Shown in pieces: positions 47,632-58,359 of a stretch of 64,000 nucleotides of DNA (within the stretch, counting starts at the first letter, position 1; each line of letters opens with the position of its first letter). A model generated the notes under the pieces. It worked only from the letters and a program-made list of their open reading frames with translations, searched no databases and was not told where the DNA came from. The position numbers and the translations under genes are program-made. This DNA comes from Anagrus nilaparvatae. Lineage: Eukaryota > Arthropoda > Insecta > Hymenoptera > Mymaridae. The stretch lies in contig JAKSXM010000220.1 in NCBI GenBank assembly GCA_022575985.1, positions 32,215 to 96,214 of the forward strand, read 5' to 3'.

Positions 47632-48161
47632 TACTAGTACCTTTGTAAATCATTTAAACAGCTTAAACTTATCGGGAATTGATACAGGTAGTGGTATCAC
47701 TACTCCTTTTGTAGATGAGATGAAAAGTCTGGGTGTGATGCTTGTCAGTAGACTAAATTGGGAAAGCCACATTGCGACTTTCGAAAAAAATGTCAGTTGG
47801 ATACTTTACACCCTTAGATTCATTCGACATTGCCGTACAGAGACATTACGCACGAGACTATGGTCAGCACGAGCTAGGCATAATAATACTTCACTTTAAT
47901 TACTGCACAGTCGTTTACTTCTATGCGAGCAGTAAATTAAAAGTAAGATTTCAAAGACATTGCGACTGTATGAAACTTTAATGCACGCAGATATATTTTG
48001 GCATATGCAAAGACGAGAGCAAAATCCCTTTTAGATGTAAGCTGGATGTCAGAAAACCAGGTCCCAGGGATTCTAGATAAAAATCTGCACAGTTCTCCGA
48101 AATTTTATTGCATATATTATTTTTGTTTCCAAGGGTATCTGCCAGGATAATATATCTACAT

Positions 48162-50310
48162 TAGACTGGTTTTTTTTTTTTCGAAGTATCCGGGATTCCT
48201 AACGCGCCGGCAGAATTCGAAAATATAAGTAAAAAAAATAAGTTTCTCGTTAGATTTAGATCAAAACATCGATTTTTGAGCCCACGATAGCTCTCGAAAG
48301 TTTTTTTTTTGGCCTCCTTAAAATTGGGATTATCTTAAAACTTTCAGTTTTTCTAGAGGATTCAAATCGCGTTTAAAATTATGTTCTAATTAGCATTCCT
48401 TAGTATTTTTTCCCCAGGAATCCAAAGAAACCATTTATTTTAGCTTTTGACCACGTTTTATAGGAGAAAAATCGATTTGCGTTTCCTTTTAGGGTCCAAA
48501 TTTCAAGAGGACCAATTTTAAAAGTTTTGTAGTTTTCTGAATAAATTTTTCTGTATATTATTAACAAGAGGTAATTGTCTATTTTTTCCCCAAAAATCCG
48601 ATGGAACCATTTATTTTAGCTTTTGAGCACATTTTATAAGAGAAAAATTGATTTTAATGGTTTTTAGGGTCCCAATTTTAAGGGAATTAATCATTTAAGT
48701 TTAATAATTTACAAAACAAATTTTTCTGAATATTATTTACTAAAGGGACTTATGTACTTTTTCCCCAGAAATCCGATGAAACCATTTATTTTTGCTTCTG
48801 ACCTCGTCTTATACGAAAAAATAGATTTTTGTTGTTTTTCAAGGTCCCATTTTTAAGGGAATCAATCTTTAAAGTTTAATAGCTTATAAAACAAATTTTT
48901 CTGAATATTATTTATTAATGATACTTGTGTATTTTTTGCTGAGGAATTCAATGGAACAATTTAATTTTTTATCTGGGGATTTCTTTTGCGAGAAAATCTA
49001 TTTTTCTAATATTTACTGATTTTTTCATATTTTATTTGCATTATGCTTTTTGAATTACTAATGAATTACAGATAAAAAAAAAGCTTTTTGAACTACAGAT
49101 AAAAAAGACAAAAATCGATTTTTCTCGTATACAACGAGGTCAAAAGCAAAAATAAATGGTTTCATCGGATTTCTGGGGAAAAATTACATAAGTCCCTTTA
49201 GTAAATAATATTCAGAAAAATTTTTTTTGTAAATTATTAAACTTAAATGATTAATTCCCTTAAAATTGGGACTCCGAAACACGAAAAAAATCGATTTTTT
49301 TCATATAAGACGTAGTCAAAAGCTAAAATAAATGGTTTTATCAGATTCTTTGGGAAACATATACAAGACCCTCTTGTAAATAATATTCAGAAAACTTTTT
49401 TTGAAAACTGCTAACCTTTTATAATAGATTTCCTTAAAATTGGGACCCTAACAACAGTGGTTTCAATAAAATCGATTTTTCTTCTATAAAACGTGGTCAA
49501 AAGCTAAAATAAATGGTTTCATCGGATTTCTGGGGAAAAAATACATAAGTTCCTCTAGTAAATAATATTCAGAAAAATTTATTTTGTAAACTGTTATACA
49601 TTTATGATTGATTTCCTTAAAATTGGGACCCCAAAACACGACAAAATTCGATTTTTCTCATAAAAGACGTAGTCAAAAACTAAAATTAATGGTTTCATCG
49701 GATTCCTGGGGAAAAAGTATACAAGACTTTCTTTTAAATAATAATCAGAAAAACTTATTTTGAAAACTACTAACTTTTTATAATAGATTCCCTTAAAATT
49801 GGGACCCTAAAAACCATTAAAATCAATTTTTCTCTTATAAAATGTGCTCAAAAGCTAAAATAAATGGTTCCATCGGATTTTTGGGGAAAAAATAGACAAT
49901 TACCTCTTGTTAATAATATACAGAAAAATTTATTCAGAAAACTACAAAACTTTTAAAATTGGTCCTCTTGAAATTTGGACCCTAAAAGGGAACGAAAATC
50001 GATTTTTCTCCTATAAAACGTGGTCAAAAGCTAAAATAAATGGTTTCTTTGGATTCCTGGGGAAAAAATACTAAGGAATGCTAATTAGAACATAATTTTA
50101 AACGCGATTTGAATCCTCTAGAAAAACTGAAAGTTTTAAGATAATCCCAATTTTAAGGAGGCCAAAAAAAAAACTTTCGAGAGCTATCGTGGGCTTAAAA
50201 ATCGATGTTTTGATCTAAATCCAACGAGGAACTTATTTTTTTTAATTATATTTTCGAATTCTGCCGGCGCGTTAGGAATCCCGGATACTTCGAAAAAAAA
50301 AACCAGTCTA
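48162..50310. mobile_element. Giant hAT-type foldback element, 2.15 kb, with internal tandem units
   Basis: The ends are TAGACTGG followed by a T run and CGAAGTATCCGGGATTCCTA, and the exact mirror at the right. ATCTACAT occurs on both sides (48154-48161, 50311-50318), an 8-bp duplication matching the hAT pattern nTnnnnAn. Each arm contains units of about 175 bp marked by AAATGGTTTCATCGGATT: four in the left arm (about 48430, 48605, 48775, 48948) and six in the right (about 49152, 49330, 49510, 49686, 49861, 50039). By content 50039 pairs with 48430, 49861 with 48605 and 49152 with 48775, so about three right-arm units are unpaired. No coding frame. Confidence 0.85.
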
Positions 50311-50318
50311 ATCTACAT

Positions 50319-52550
50319 GATTAATTAATCAAATTAATTAAATTTGCATAAATGATTTCAAAAAAATTATTTGATTAAAAATGCATAAATTAAAAAGAAA
50401 AAATCATGAAATATTGTAATTTAAATATTAAATTCTGATAAAAATTTTCATAATTATAATATTTTCAAATTTAAATTAAAAAAAAAATAATTAAATTAAT
50501 GAATTTCTCTTGTTCTCTCCTCTCAATTAAAAGGTTTTTTTTAAAACTTTTTCTTAAAGATAAATAAAACTTTATTAATTTAACCTTTTTCATTCAATAA
50601 GTAAATATAAAATTGACTTACATACACCAAGTTAAATAATATAAAAATGCACTAATGAGTTAGTTAATAAAAAAAAGAATCCAAGAAATTATAATTTTTT
50701 TTTATAATTCTTTATTTATTTTATTTTTTTCTGTATTATTAAACGCATCGCGTGTTTATTTTAATTCATATATATATTAACAAGGGTACATCAGGATATT
50801 CTGGTCTTTAAATTATTTCATATTATTAGGTTCCTTATTATTAGTTCTTTCATATTTAAAACATACGGCCTCAAGTGTTTATAATTATCCCTTTTTTTGG
50901 TTATTCTGTTAATAATCCTGTGGAATCAGAAATATAAAAAATAAGTTTCCTAGGCAATGTGTCCCAAATCGAAGTTTTACCTGAAAAGGGAGCTCCGGTC
51001 TGGGATATAAAGCGCAGGAGGGTTTAGCCAGTAAGAATCTGGCATGAATAATAAATACAACTGGATGGTAATGGAAATTTACGGGCGTTTACGACTCGCA
51101 AAGATTCCATGGATGATGTTAGATTCACATATTTCTCTTAAAAACAAAAAAAAAACTAAGATGAGAGTAACATAAATCTTATTTTACTACCTCAGAAATT
51201 CAATTTTTTTTGCCAATTTTGTGAAAATAAAATAGTTATAGGTACATGGTATAACATTCCTAAATGAAATTTTAAAAATTGGATTTTGAATCATTGTAGG
51301 ATACACTGTTAAGCAGTTTGCTTGATTAATCAAATAAATTTATGGAAATGTCCAAATTTAAGCAAAATTCAAGCAAAGGATCCTAGTTGTGTGAAGTCAT
51401 TTTTTGCTTCTCTATGAACTAATACATGCCTTTTTAACTAAGAGTGATTCTAACCTAATACTCCAAAAATCGAGGTCTCTCTTTGTTATTTTTATATAAT
51501 ATTTACTTGTATTTTTACTATATGAATTCATAAAAGTAATAAGAAACGAATAAAGATTTTCCCCTATATTTCATGACATCGCAGTATCTTTTTATTTTAA
51601 TTAATTAATGTAATGTGTGGTGTGTACGTAAAAAGCTCTAAAAAATTAAAAGTTATAGAATATTATCATGTCGCGTCATCGAGGAAAGCTAAAAGGATTA
51701 TTTTGTTTTTTTAAAATCATATGTTTTTCGATTTATCTTGTACGATAATCCAGAATTTAAGTTATTTTTTTTACATACATATTGTAATTAGAAATTATGA
51801 ATAATATATTAATTTGAATATTAACATAGATACTAACAACAAAAAATTATTAAACAAATTTTGGTTAGTTTAAAAAAAAATTGAAGACAATAAAATATAG
51901 AAAAAGAAAAAAAATGAAAGTACCAAATCGATCGAGAAATATATAAAGTATACAGGTGTCAAGGTTGTCTTGTCGATAATAATTTGACGTACATATATAT
52001 ATTAAAAGAAAATTTTTTTTTAACCTTATCTTGATCTAAACTTTTCTTATTCTAAATAATAATGATATCTTTTTTTATTTTTTTTTTTTCCAACTATTAA
52101 AGTCTAAAGTTATTAGAGATCAAGTAAATGATACGAAAGTAATATGGAATGTCAAGGAGCTTATTTATAAATATGTATTTTCAAATGTATATATATATAA
52201 TTAAAAAAATTTTATGTATGTGTTAATATTATCCTTTAGTTTTTATTTATTTTTTAATTGTTAATTCTTATTTATATTAATTTATATTTATTGTATACGT
52301 AGAATTACTGACTATTTCGGGTGTCTCACAAGTTTAAAGAGATGTTCGTCTAGTGGCTATTTGAAAAAATATTGTACTTTTGTATTTTATGACAGTACCC
52401 TGGAAAAAAATCGCGCTTGCAACTAATAAATTTCCGGTCACCGCAAGCGGTTTTTAAATTTTCTCAACAGAATCCTGCTAGTTGTATTCGGAATTCTTTT
52501 TAAGTTCGGAACCTTTTTTTATTATCTATAAAATGTTTCTAGTTATAATA
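50319..52550. other. AT-rich stretch with one unidentified island
   Basis: At about 50960-51125 a stretch of higher complexity (GGGAGCTCCGGTCTGGGATA ... GGGCGTTTACGACTCGCAAA ... TCCATGGATGATG) stands out. I found no long frame and no family. The remainder is AT-rich without exons that I can support. Confidence 0.4.
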
Positions 52551-52555
52551 AATTT

Positions 52556-52960
52556 TTCTATTTAAGCCCATTATCATTTTTACATATTTTCCTTGCATTT
52601 TTTCGTCTAATTCTCGTCTCAGGACCCAGATTTCTACTCCATACAAGCGCCCTGCTCTTTCTAGTGTCTGCAGTAAGTACATCCTTTTATTTATTCTTTT
52701 GAGCCCTATTCTTTTCATCAGTCCTCACACTGCATTTATTGCTTTCCTTGCCTTTCTAACCAGACGAAGTAATGTGTTTTTCCATAGATCCAGTTATTCC
52801 GACAGTGAATCTCAAATATTTAAATTCCTGCACTATTTGTATCGGAACCCCTTTGTAACTCCATTTACTTTTTTTTTCCAGGTTTTCCACATATCCTAAA
52901 AACCATTACTTTAGTTTTTTTTAAATTCGTAAAAATAACTTTCTCAAAACCTAATTTTCA
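52556..52960 (-). pseudogene. C-terminal fragment of a LINE reverse transcriptase
   Basis: Read on the minus strand, one frame gives KWSYKGVPIQIVQEFKYLRF and the other MYLLQTLERAGRLYGVEIWV then LRRELDEKMQGKYV. These match the thumb and C-terminal region of LINE polymerases common in Hymenoptera. An internal stop and at least one frame change separate the blocks, so it is a relic. The 66-codon plus-strand open frame is its antisense. Confidence 0.7.
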
Positions 52961-52969
52961 TATTTCACG

Positions 52970-54005
52970 TGGAGTTTTTTATCATTCAAATATTTGTATT
53001 AATAAATTTATGAATAATAACTTCAACCTTCAATAAAAATTTTTGCTAATAAATTAAACTTGCTGTTTAATCAATAAAGATAAATTTTATATTATGTTTC
53101 GTTAGTTAATGTATTTTTAATGACAATATTTATACTTATTGTGTTATTTACTTTTATTATGCAGTATCAGCGTTTATCTAATATAATGGCTAATACTCTG
53201 TATAGTTTATGTTATTTCTATCTTTAAATTTATGTAAATTTAGTTTACGATTTTAAAATAACTTTAAAATATTTTCTTTGTTTTATTTAAAATTCTGTAA
53301 AAGCCAATATATATTGCTCAATAAAATAATGTCATTTAAAATATTCCAGAACTATCTTACTTATTTGATTAAAATTTATGGGGATTGACTCCCTTTTATA
53401 TCTATTTTATTGATTAAATTATCTTACAAAATCCTAGAATTACTAGTTAAGTCACAAGTGTCTTTTATATAATCTTAGTTTAAATGAGAATCCTCTGAAA
53501 ATCCTTTACTTAATACTGGACTATAGTTAATCAACGTATTATTACTTTTCATTTAAGCATCTTACAACATGCTTGTCTATTATTATTCTAATGAAATGCT
53601 ATTTTCTATCTTGTTCATCGTCTACTGCGTGATGCTCCAAACATCTTAATCAAAAACAATATTGTGCCTGTACATTGAAGTTATAATGGACTTTCATGCT
53701 AATACATATAATTTATACTACGCTAGTAAGTAAGATTAAAATATCTGAGTCTTTTTTATCAGATAAAATGAAGATGTTTATCAACTTTTAAATTGGTTTG
53801 AATAAATTCCTAGCTTTTGCAGTGTTCTTATGCTTTGGGTTGATTGGTGTTTAATATTTCTCTTGGGGCTACCATTGCAATAATATATAATTCATCTGGT
53901 TTTAAGTACAGTTTACTGAATGTTCTATAAAGTTATTATTATAATTATATTTATACATTATATAGTTATTATTATATCTGCTACAAATTCTCTGTAGTTA
54001 GTACA
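52970..54005. other. AT-rich stretch, nothing recognised
   Basis: No exon, RNA gene or element end could be supported here. Confidence 0.45.
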
Positions 54006-54009
54006 ATTG

Positions 54010-54470
54010 AACTTTTACGTTTTTGGGTTGTTGAATATGAATACTTTAGTCCAATCGTGGTTTAGGGTGTTTAATTACTGACCATCATGAGCTTTGTTTT
54101 GCTGTAGGTTTTTTGGGTCGTTGATCATAAATTTCGGGTTCTTTTGCGGGAGAAACTCCGGAACATCTTTAAATTTGCATAAACTATCCCTGAAAAGGAG
54201 TATTTTTATTATATTTGAAGTGCACAGCTTTGGTACGTATGGGGATTTTTGGTCGCTGATCACGAATTTCGGCCTCTTGTTTACTGTGAATTGGAGCTTT
54301 ACCCTTAAATTAGCAAAAACTACCTCTAAAAAAGGGATTTTTAATGTATTTCACGTTTTTGCAAATTTAAGGGTGAATTTCAAATTTTTAGTAAACAGGA
54401 CCCTGAAATTAGTGGTCAACTGGACCATTTTCGGTAAAAATGGGTTTCGTATTTATATTCAGTGACCCCT
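54010..54470. repeat. Relic of the foldback-unit family
   Basis: Contains the recurring phrases TTTTTTGGGTCGTTGATCA, AAATTTCGGGTTCTTTTG, ACCCTTAAATTAGCAAAAACTACC and an inverted TTTGCAAATTTAAGGGTGAA. These are the hallmarks of the 5813, 15386 and 60785 copies but in a diverged form. Two opposing open frames (123 and 62 codons) are by-products. Confidence 0.6.
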
Positions 54471-54479
54471 AAAAAAGAC

Positions 54480-55343
54480 AAAATTTGTTGAAAAATTTGA
54501 TGGATCTATTCGCAACTAAAATTATTTTCGAAATGAAATACATTGAAATCAAAATGGCCAAAATATTTTAATTTTTTGACACCTTCAAGCATTAATCCAT
54601 GGGTACTTTATAACATTTATATCCCTCTTGGCTCCTATAAATTCTACATCAAAAGCAGTTAAATGTACAATGATTATTTTCTAAACTTTCTATTAAATTA
54701 AAACGAGTAAAATATAATTTTTATTAAATAAAAGCTCTGATATATAAAATAAAATAAAATAAGATTTACTTGGATTATAATTAATATATTCAAAAAGCTT
54801 TATGCATAATTATTTATAAGATTTACAAAGAACAGCAATATACAAAGTTGCAATATACGAGAAAGTTTAATGAGTTTATATTGAATTTTCGTAACTAACA
54901 ATAAAATTACTGTTTAAAATTATTTTACTTAAGAGTGTAATTTTAACAAAATGTTTTATTTAATATATATCTTTGACATTAGTTAGCTTACTTATTTAGG
55001 ATAAAAAAAAAGGTTTATTTTATTTAGTTTATTAGATTTATATAATTGATTTTATTTTATATAACAAAATACACATATCAATTTCAAAAGTTTTAATTTA
55101 AAACTTTATTTATTTATGTACGTTGAATTTAATTTGAAATTGTATTTTATTGTAGGAAAATCAGTATGTTTAAACATTATATATAGTCTTTTCAATTTAT
55201 ATATTTTATACTTATCACTTTTATAAAGTTTATCTGAATATATGAGTTAAATAGTATTCTAAATAATGAACTATTCTTATTCTAGAGAGATTATTTAGAT
55301 TTAATTTTATGTGTATAACCTAAGGGTTATTGTGCCATGTTAA
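54480..55343. other. AT-rich stretch, nothing recognised
   Basis: Low-complexity sequence without supportable features. Confidence 0.45.
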
Positions 55344-55842
55344 CATGGAACATGTTTATAGGGAGGGGGGTACTTCAGAACTTGAAAATTAAGGGGGGGG
55401 GGGTCAAATTTGTCCTTTTTAAGGGAGGGGGGGTCAAATTTGTCCTATTTAAGGGGGGGGGGTCAAATTTGTCCTTTTTAAGGGGGGGGGGGTCAAATTT
55501 GTCCTATTTAAGGGGGGGGGGGGTCAAATAAGACTTAGAATAATTAGATAAGTATATATAAATAAATAAAATACTATTAAAAGACTTTGAAAAATCTGGG
55601 CTTAAGGACTTAGGATAATACAGGTTTATGGACTTAGAATAATATCGATTTAGGGACTTGGAATAATTCAGGTTCAGGGACTTATAATAATTCAGGTTTA
55701 GGGAATCAAAATAGTTTGGGTTTAGAATCTTAACAACTAGTAAGGTAATAATTACAAATTACAACAATAGAAAATTGTATTGTAATGTTGAGTAACATTT
55801 GTATTATATCTAGTCCTCATTTGGAAGTAAACATGTTCCATG
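55344..55842. mobile_element. MITE-like element with G-rich tandem units, about 499 bp
   Basis: The ends CATGGAACATGTTTA and TAAACATGTTCCATG are exact inverted copies (55344-55358 and 55828-55842). Inside, at about 55391-55530, a unit of 30-32 bp (poly-G of 8 to 12, then TCAAATTTGTCCTTTTTAA) repeats four times. It is followed by GGACTTAGAATAATTC-like units at about 55600-55700. Related single-unit fragments occur at 31578, 33855 and 37474. The glycine/phenylalanine-repeat open frame here is not a gene. Confidence 0.7.
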
Positions 55843-55849
55843 CATTTAG

Positions 55850-56757
55850 GTTGTGTTTACACAAACCGGTTATAAGTTTTATTTAAGACCGAATATTTAA
55901 TTCTTTTTGAGTTTATAAAATTTTTTATTTGGGTTACGGATAATTTTCATTTTATTTAGTTAATTATGTTAATTTAAAGACTGGTTTTGGGGTTTGGAAT
56001 TTGAATTAGCAATATGCTTAATTTTTTTGAGAATTTTTTTATGACACCTTTTACGTTTTTTTGCAATGTTTCAGATATAGAAAAAAGAAATGCAACTATT
56101 TATCCTGTATATGAGATTTATTTAGATTTATACATGAATTCGAAGAAACCAAATTAATTTAGGTCAAAGTCTATCTACCTTGGATACATCACTGATTCAC
56201 TTGTATTTGCATTTTTATCTCATATTGATATTTAATTCATAAACGGTACAGACATGCAATTTTAATAGAAAATTTGAATATATATATATATATACATGCG
56301 TAGATGAGCTAAATTTTTTTATCTCTATGCAAAACTTTTGCTCTGATATAGATGTATTTTATATTATCTGAGACTATATACTATCACTAAACTAGTTCAA
56401 AAAACGACATAAATTTTTTTAAAGAGAGTGTTTAGTCTTAAAATTTGCTTGAATTGCTGGAAAATACTTAAAGCCATATTTAAAGCATTAAAAAAAAAAG
56501 ACATTTTTAAAAGAAGCGAACTTCAATAAGATCAATCTGACAGAGAAGGTATGAGGAAAATTCTAAAATACAAATAAAAAAAAATATTGTTGATTAAATT
56601 GAGAAGAGACATAAAGTTCATGGAAAAAATAAGCCATTTACGTAATAAACTAATTGAATTAGTAGAAATTGTGTTCGAAGTTCTTTGTAGAAAGTAAAAA
56701 TACAATATGAAAGCAAAAAATATCTTACAAAATTTTTATACATTCGATAGTAAATTA
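55850..56757. other. AT-rich stretch, nothing recognised
   Basis: A TA run lies at about 56278-56293. The phrase ATATCTTACAAAA at about 56720 recurs just right of the palindrome, at about 57303. No coding segment. Confidence 0.45.
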
Positions 56758-57304
56758 ATATTATTTGCAATTTTAACGACTTTTTTCGAATGAAGATTTT
56801 ATATACTTTTAATCAACATTATACTGCTTTTAACTATTTACATATGAAATACAATGTATTTTCATACTATGTAGGAGCAGTTTTTAATAATTTTTTAAAA
56901 ATATTAGATCTTTTTGTAAATAATTTTTATAAACTTTTTTAAGCTAATTAAAGCTTAAAGAAACTAATTCTTGAAGAAAAAAAATGTCCATCATTTTGTC
57001 CCCAGGAGGGTTCGAACCTCCATAATAAATACATAAGGTTGGAGGTTCGAACCCTCCTGGGGACAAAATGATGGACATTTTTTTTCTTCAAGAATTAGTT
57101 TCTTTAAGCTTTAATTAGCTTAAAAAAGTTTATAAAAATTATTTACAAAAAGATCTAATATTTTTAAAAAATTATTAAAAACTGCTCCTACATAGTATGA
57201 AAATACATTGTATTTCATATGTAAATAGTTAAAAGCAGTATAATGTTGATTAAAAGTATATAAAATCTTCATTCGAAAAAAGTCGTTAAAATTGCAAATA
57301 ATAT
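56758..57304. repeat. Perfect inverted repeat, two 264-bp arms and a 19-bp loop
   Basis: The arms are 56758-57021 and 57041-57304, with the spacer at 57022-57040. Reading the arms against each other by eye I found no mismatch or indel over 264 bp. The innermost 25 bp of each arm are the T-arm and 3' acceptor strand of a tRNA. There are no TTAA or TA duplications at the outer borders. It may be a very recent inverted duplication, a new foldback element or an assembly artefact. Confidence 0.92.
57041..57065 (+). pseudogene. tRNA 3' half (T-arm plus acceptor strand), present in mirror at 56997-57021
   Basis: GGAGG-TTCGAAC-CCTCC forms a five-pair T-stem with a seven-base loop and contains a full B-box (GGTTCGAACC). 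TGGGGAC plus A follows as the acceptor 3' strand and discriminator base. A run of eight T at 57078-57085 could end polymerase III transcription. There is no D-arm or anticodon arm: the sequence before it is the 19-bp loop and then the mirror copy. The isotype cannot be told. Confidence 0.65.
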
Positions 57305-57945
57305 ATCTTACAAAAGTTAAGCATCAATACTTCAAAATTGAATAAATTATACAAATTTCTTTAGTAACTAAAATTTTGCATTTAACATTGAAAAATCAAC
57401 AATTCAAATAATAATGATTACACAAAAAAATATGTAATTTTCTATAAACGAATGAATAAATTTTATAAGAAAAATAAAATCTTACAAGGTCATTAATTTT
57501 CTTTTTTTTAAAGATGCCAATATATAATGAAAAGTATATATAGCGTGACTGATGGTATATTTAATATAAAAAAAAAATTGCAAGAGTAAGAGATTATTAA
57601 AATATTCAATGAATTTCTTTTGTTAAATCAATTTTTCGTGATTACATAGCAAAGATAAAAAATTTTTTTTTTTTTTAATAGATTGTCAATTTTAATTTTC
57701 AATAATATATTCAAGGAGATAAAGTAATTATTTTATGATTTTCTATAATGTGTATATGAGCGATTCTACGTAAGCTTTGATTTTTATACAAAAAATGAGA
57801 TTTGCATGAAAAATAGAAATCTTCATAAACTTTATCTCCAAAGTTATAATAAATCAGTTATTTGAAAGTAACATATTATTGGCACACTTTAACTCATTAA
57901 CGCCGGGGCGGAGAGTTTGGAAGTGAGCAAAAATAAATATATTAA

Positions 57946-58344
57946 GGGGCAGTGCAGGTTAAAATCTGACTTTTTTGAAAAAACCTAATTTTCAGAAAAT
58001 GTTAACAAAAAAAGAAGAGGGCAACATTGCCAAGACTTTGGTGGATTCAAAACTTTGGGTTTGGGTCTTTTTATAGTATGTTTGCTCGGAGAATTTTTTC
58101 TTTGAAAATTTATCCTTAATATAATTTTTTTAAGATAAATTTTCAAATTTATCCTTAATTTTTTTAAGATAAATTTTCAAAGAAAAAATTCTCCGAGCAA
58201 GCATACTATAAAAAGATCCAAACCAGTTTTAAATCCACCAAAGTCTTGGCAATGTTGCCCTCTTCTTGGATTTTCAATTTTTTGTTAACATTTTCTGAAA
58301 ATTAGGTTTTTTCAAAAAAGTCGGATTTTAACCTGTAATGCCCC
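57946..58344. mobile_element. Hairpin MITE, 399 bp, TTAA target duplications
   Basis: The left end GGGGCAGTGCAGGTTAAAAT is mirrored at the right by ATTTTAACCTGTAATGCCCC. TTAA flanks both sides (57942-57945 and 58345-58348). The arms pair over nearly 190 bp (CCAAGACTTTGGTGGAT, TCTCCGAGCAA), with a diverged AT-rich centre. It sits between the left tip of the foldback copy and the LINE. Confidence 0.8.
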
Positions 58345-58359
58345 TTAAAAGTATAAATA

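Larger units (their letters stand above)
45469..48060 (+). pseudogene. Dead LINE (Jockey/CR1-like) reverse transcriptase, split by two insertions
   Basis: RT blocks are seen in order. At 45469-45830: SDFRPVALLCFLSKVW, LQTGYRQHISTEAALLKL and FSKAFDTISPTKLL, with the catalytic Asp. At 45845-45900, after a stop and frame change: GAPQGSVLGPLLLCMYI. At 46890-47100: INDVKLHLPPKVQYILYAKD, where the YADD site has become YAKD. At 47640-47860: NLSGIDTGSG, FVDEMKSLGVMLVSRLNWES and TLRFIRHCRTETLRTRL. The gaps hold an LTR-like insert and a MITE. The loss of a catalytic Asp, stops and frame changes show it is inactive. The 62- and 69-codon open frames inside are pieces in shifted frames. Confidence 0.8.

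Noticed and set aside
52699..52899. 66-codon plus-strand frame
   Set aside because: Antisense of the LINE reverse transcriptase fragment at 52556-52960.
54075..54465. Opposed frames of 62 and 123 codons
   Set aside because: They lie in a foldback-family relic whose other copies do not keep the frame.
55337..55531. Gly-rich repeat protein (KGGGVKFVLF units)
   Set aside because: Explained by the G-tract tandem DNA units; unit length varies between 30 and 32 bp, which would not keep a frame.
57041..57065. A complete tRNA gene at the palindrome centre
   Set aside because: Only the T-arm and acceptor strand are present; the mirror copy can pair as a false acceptor, but there is no D-arm or anticodon arm.
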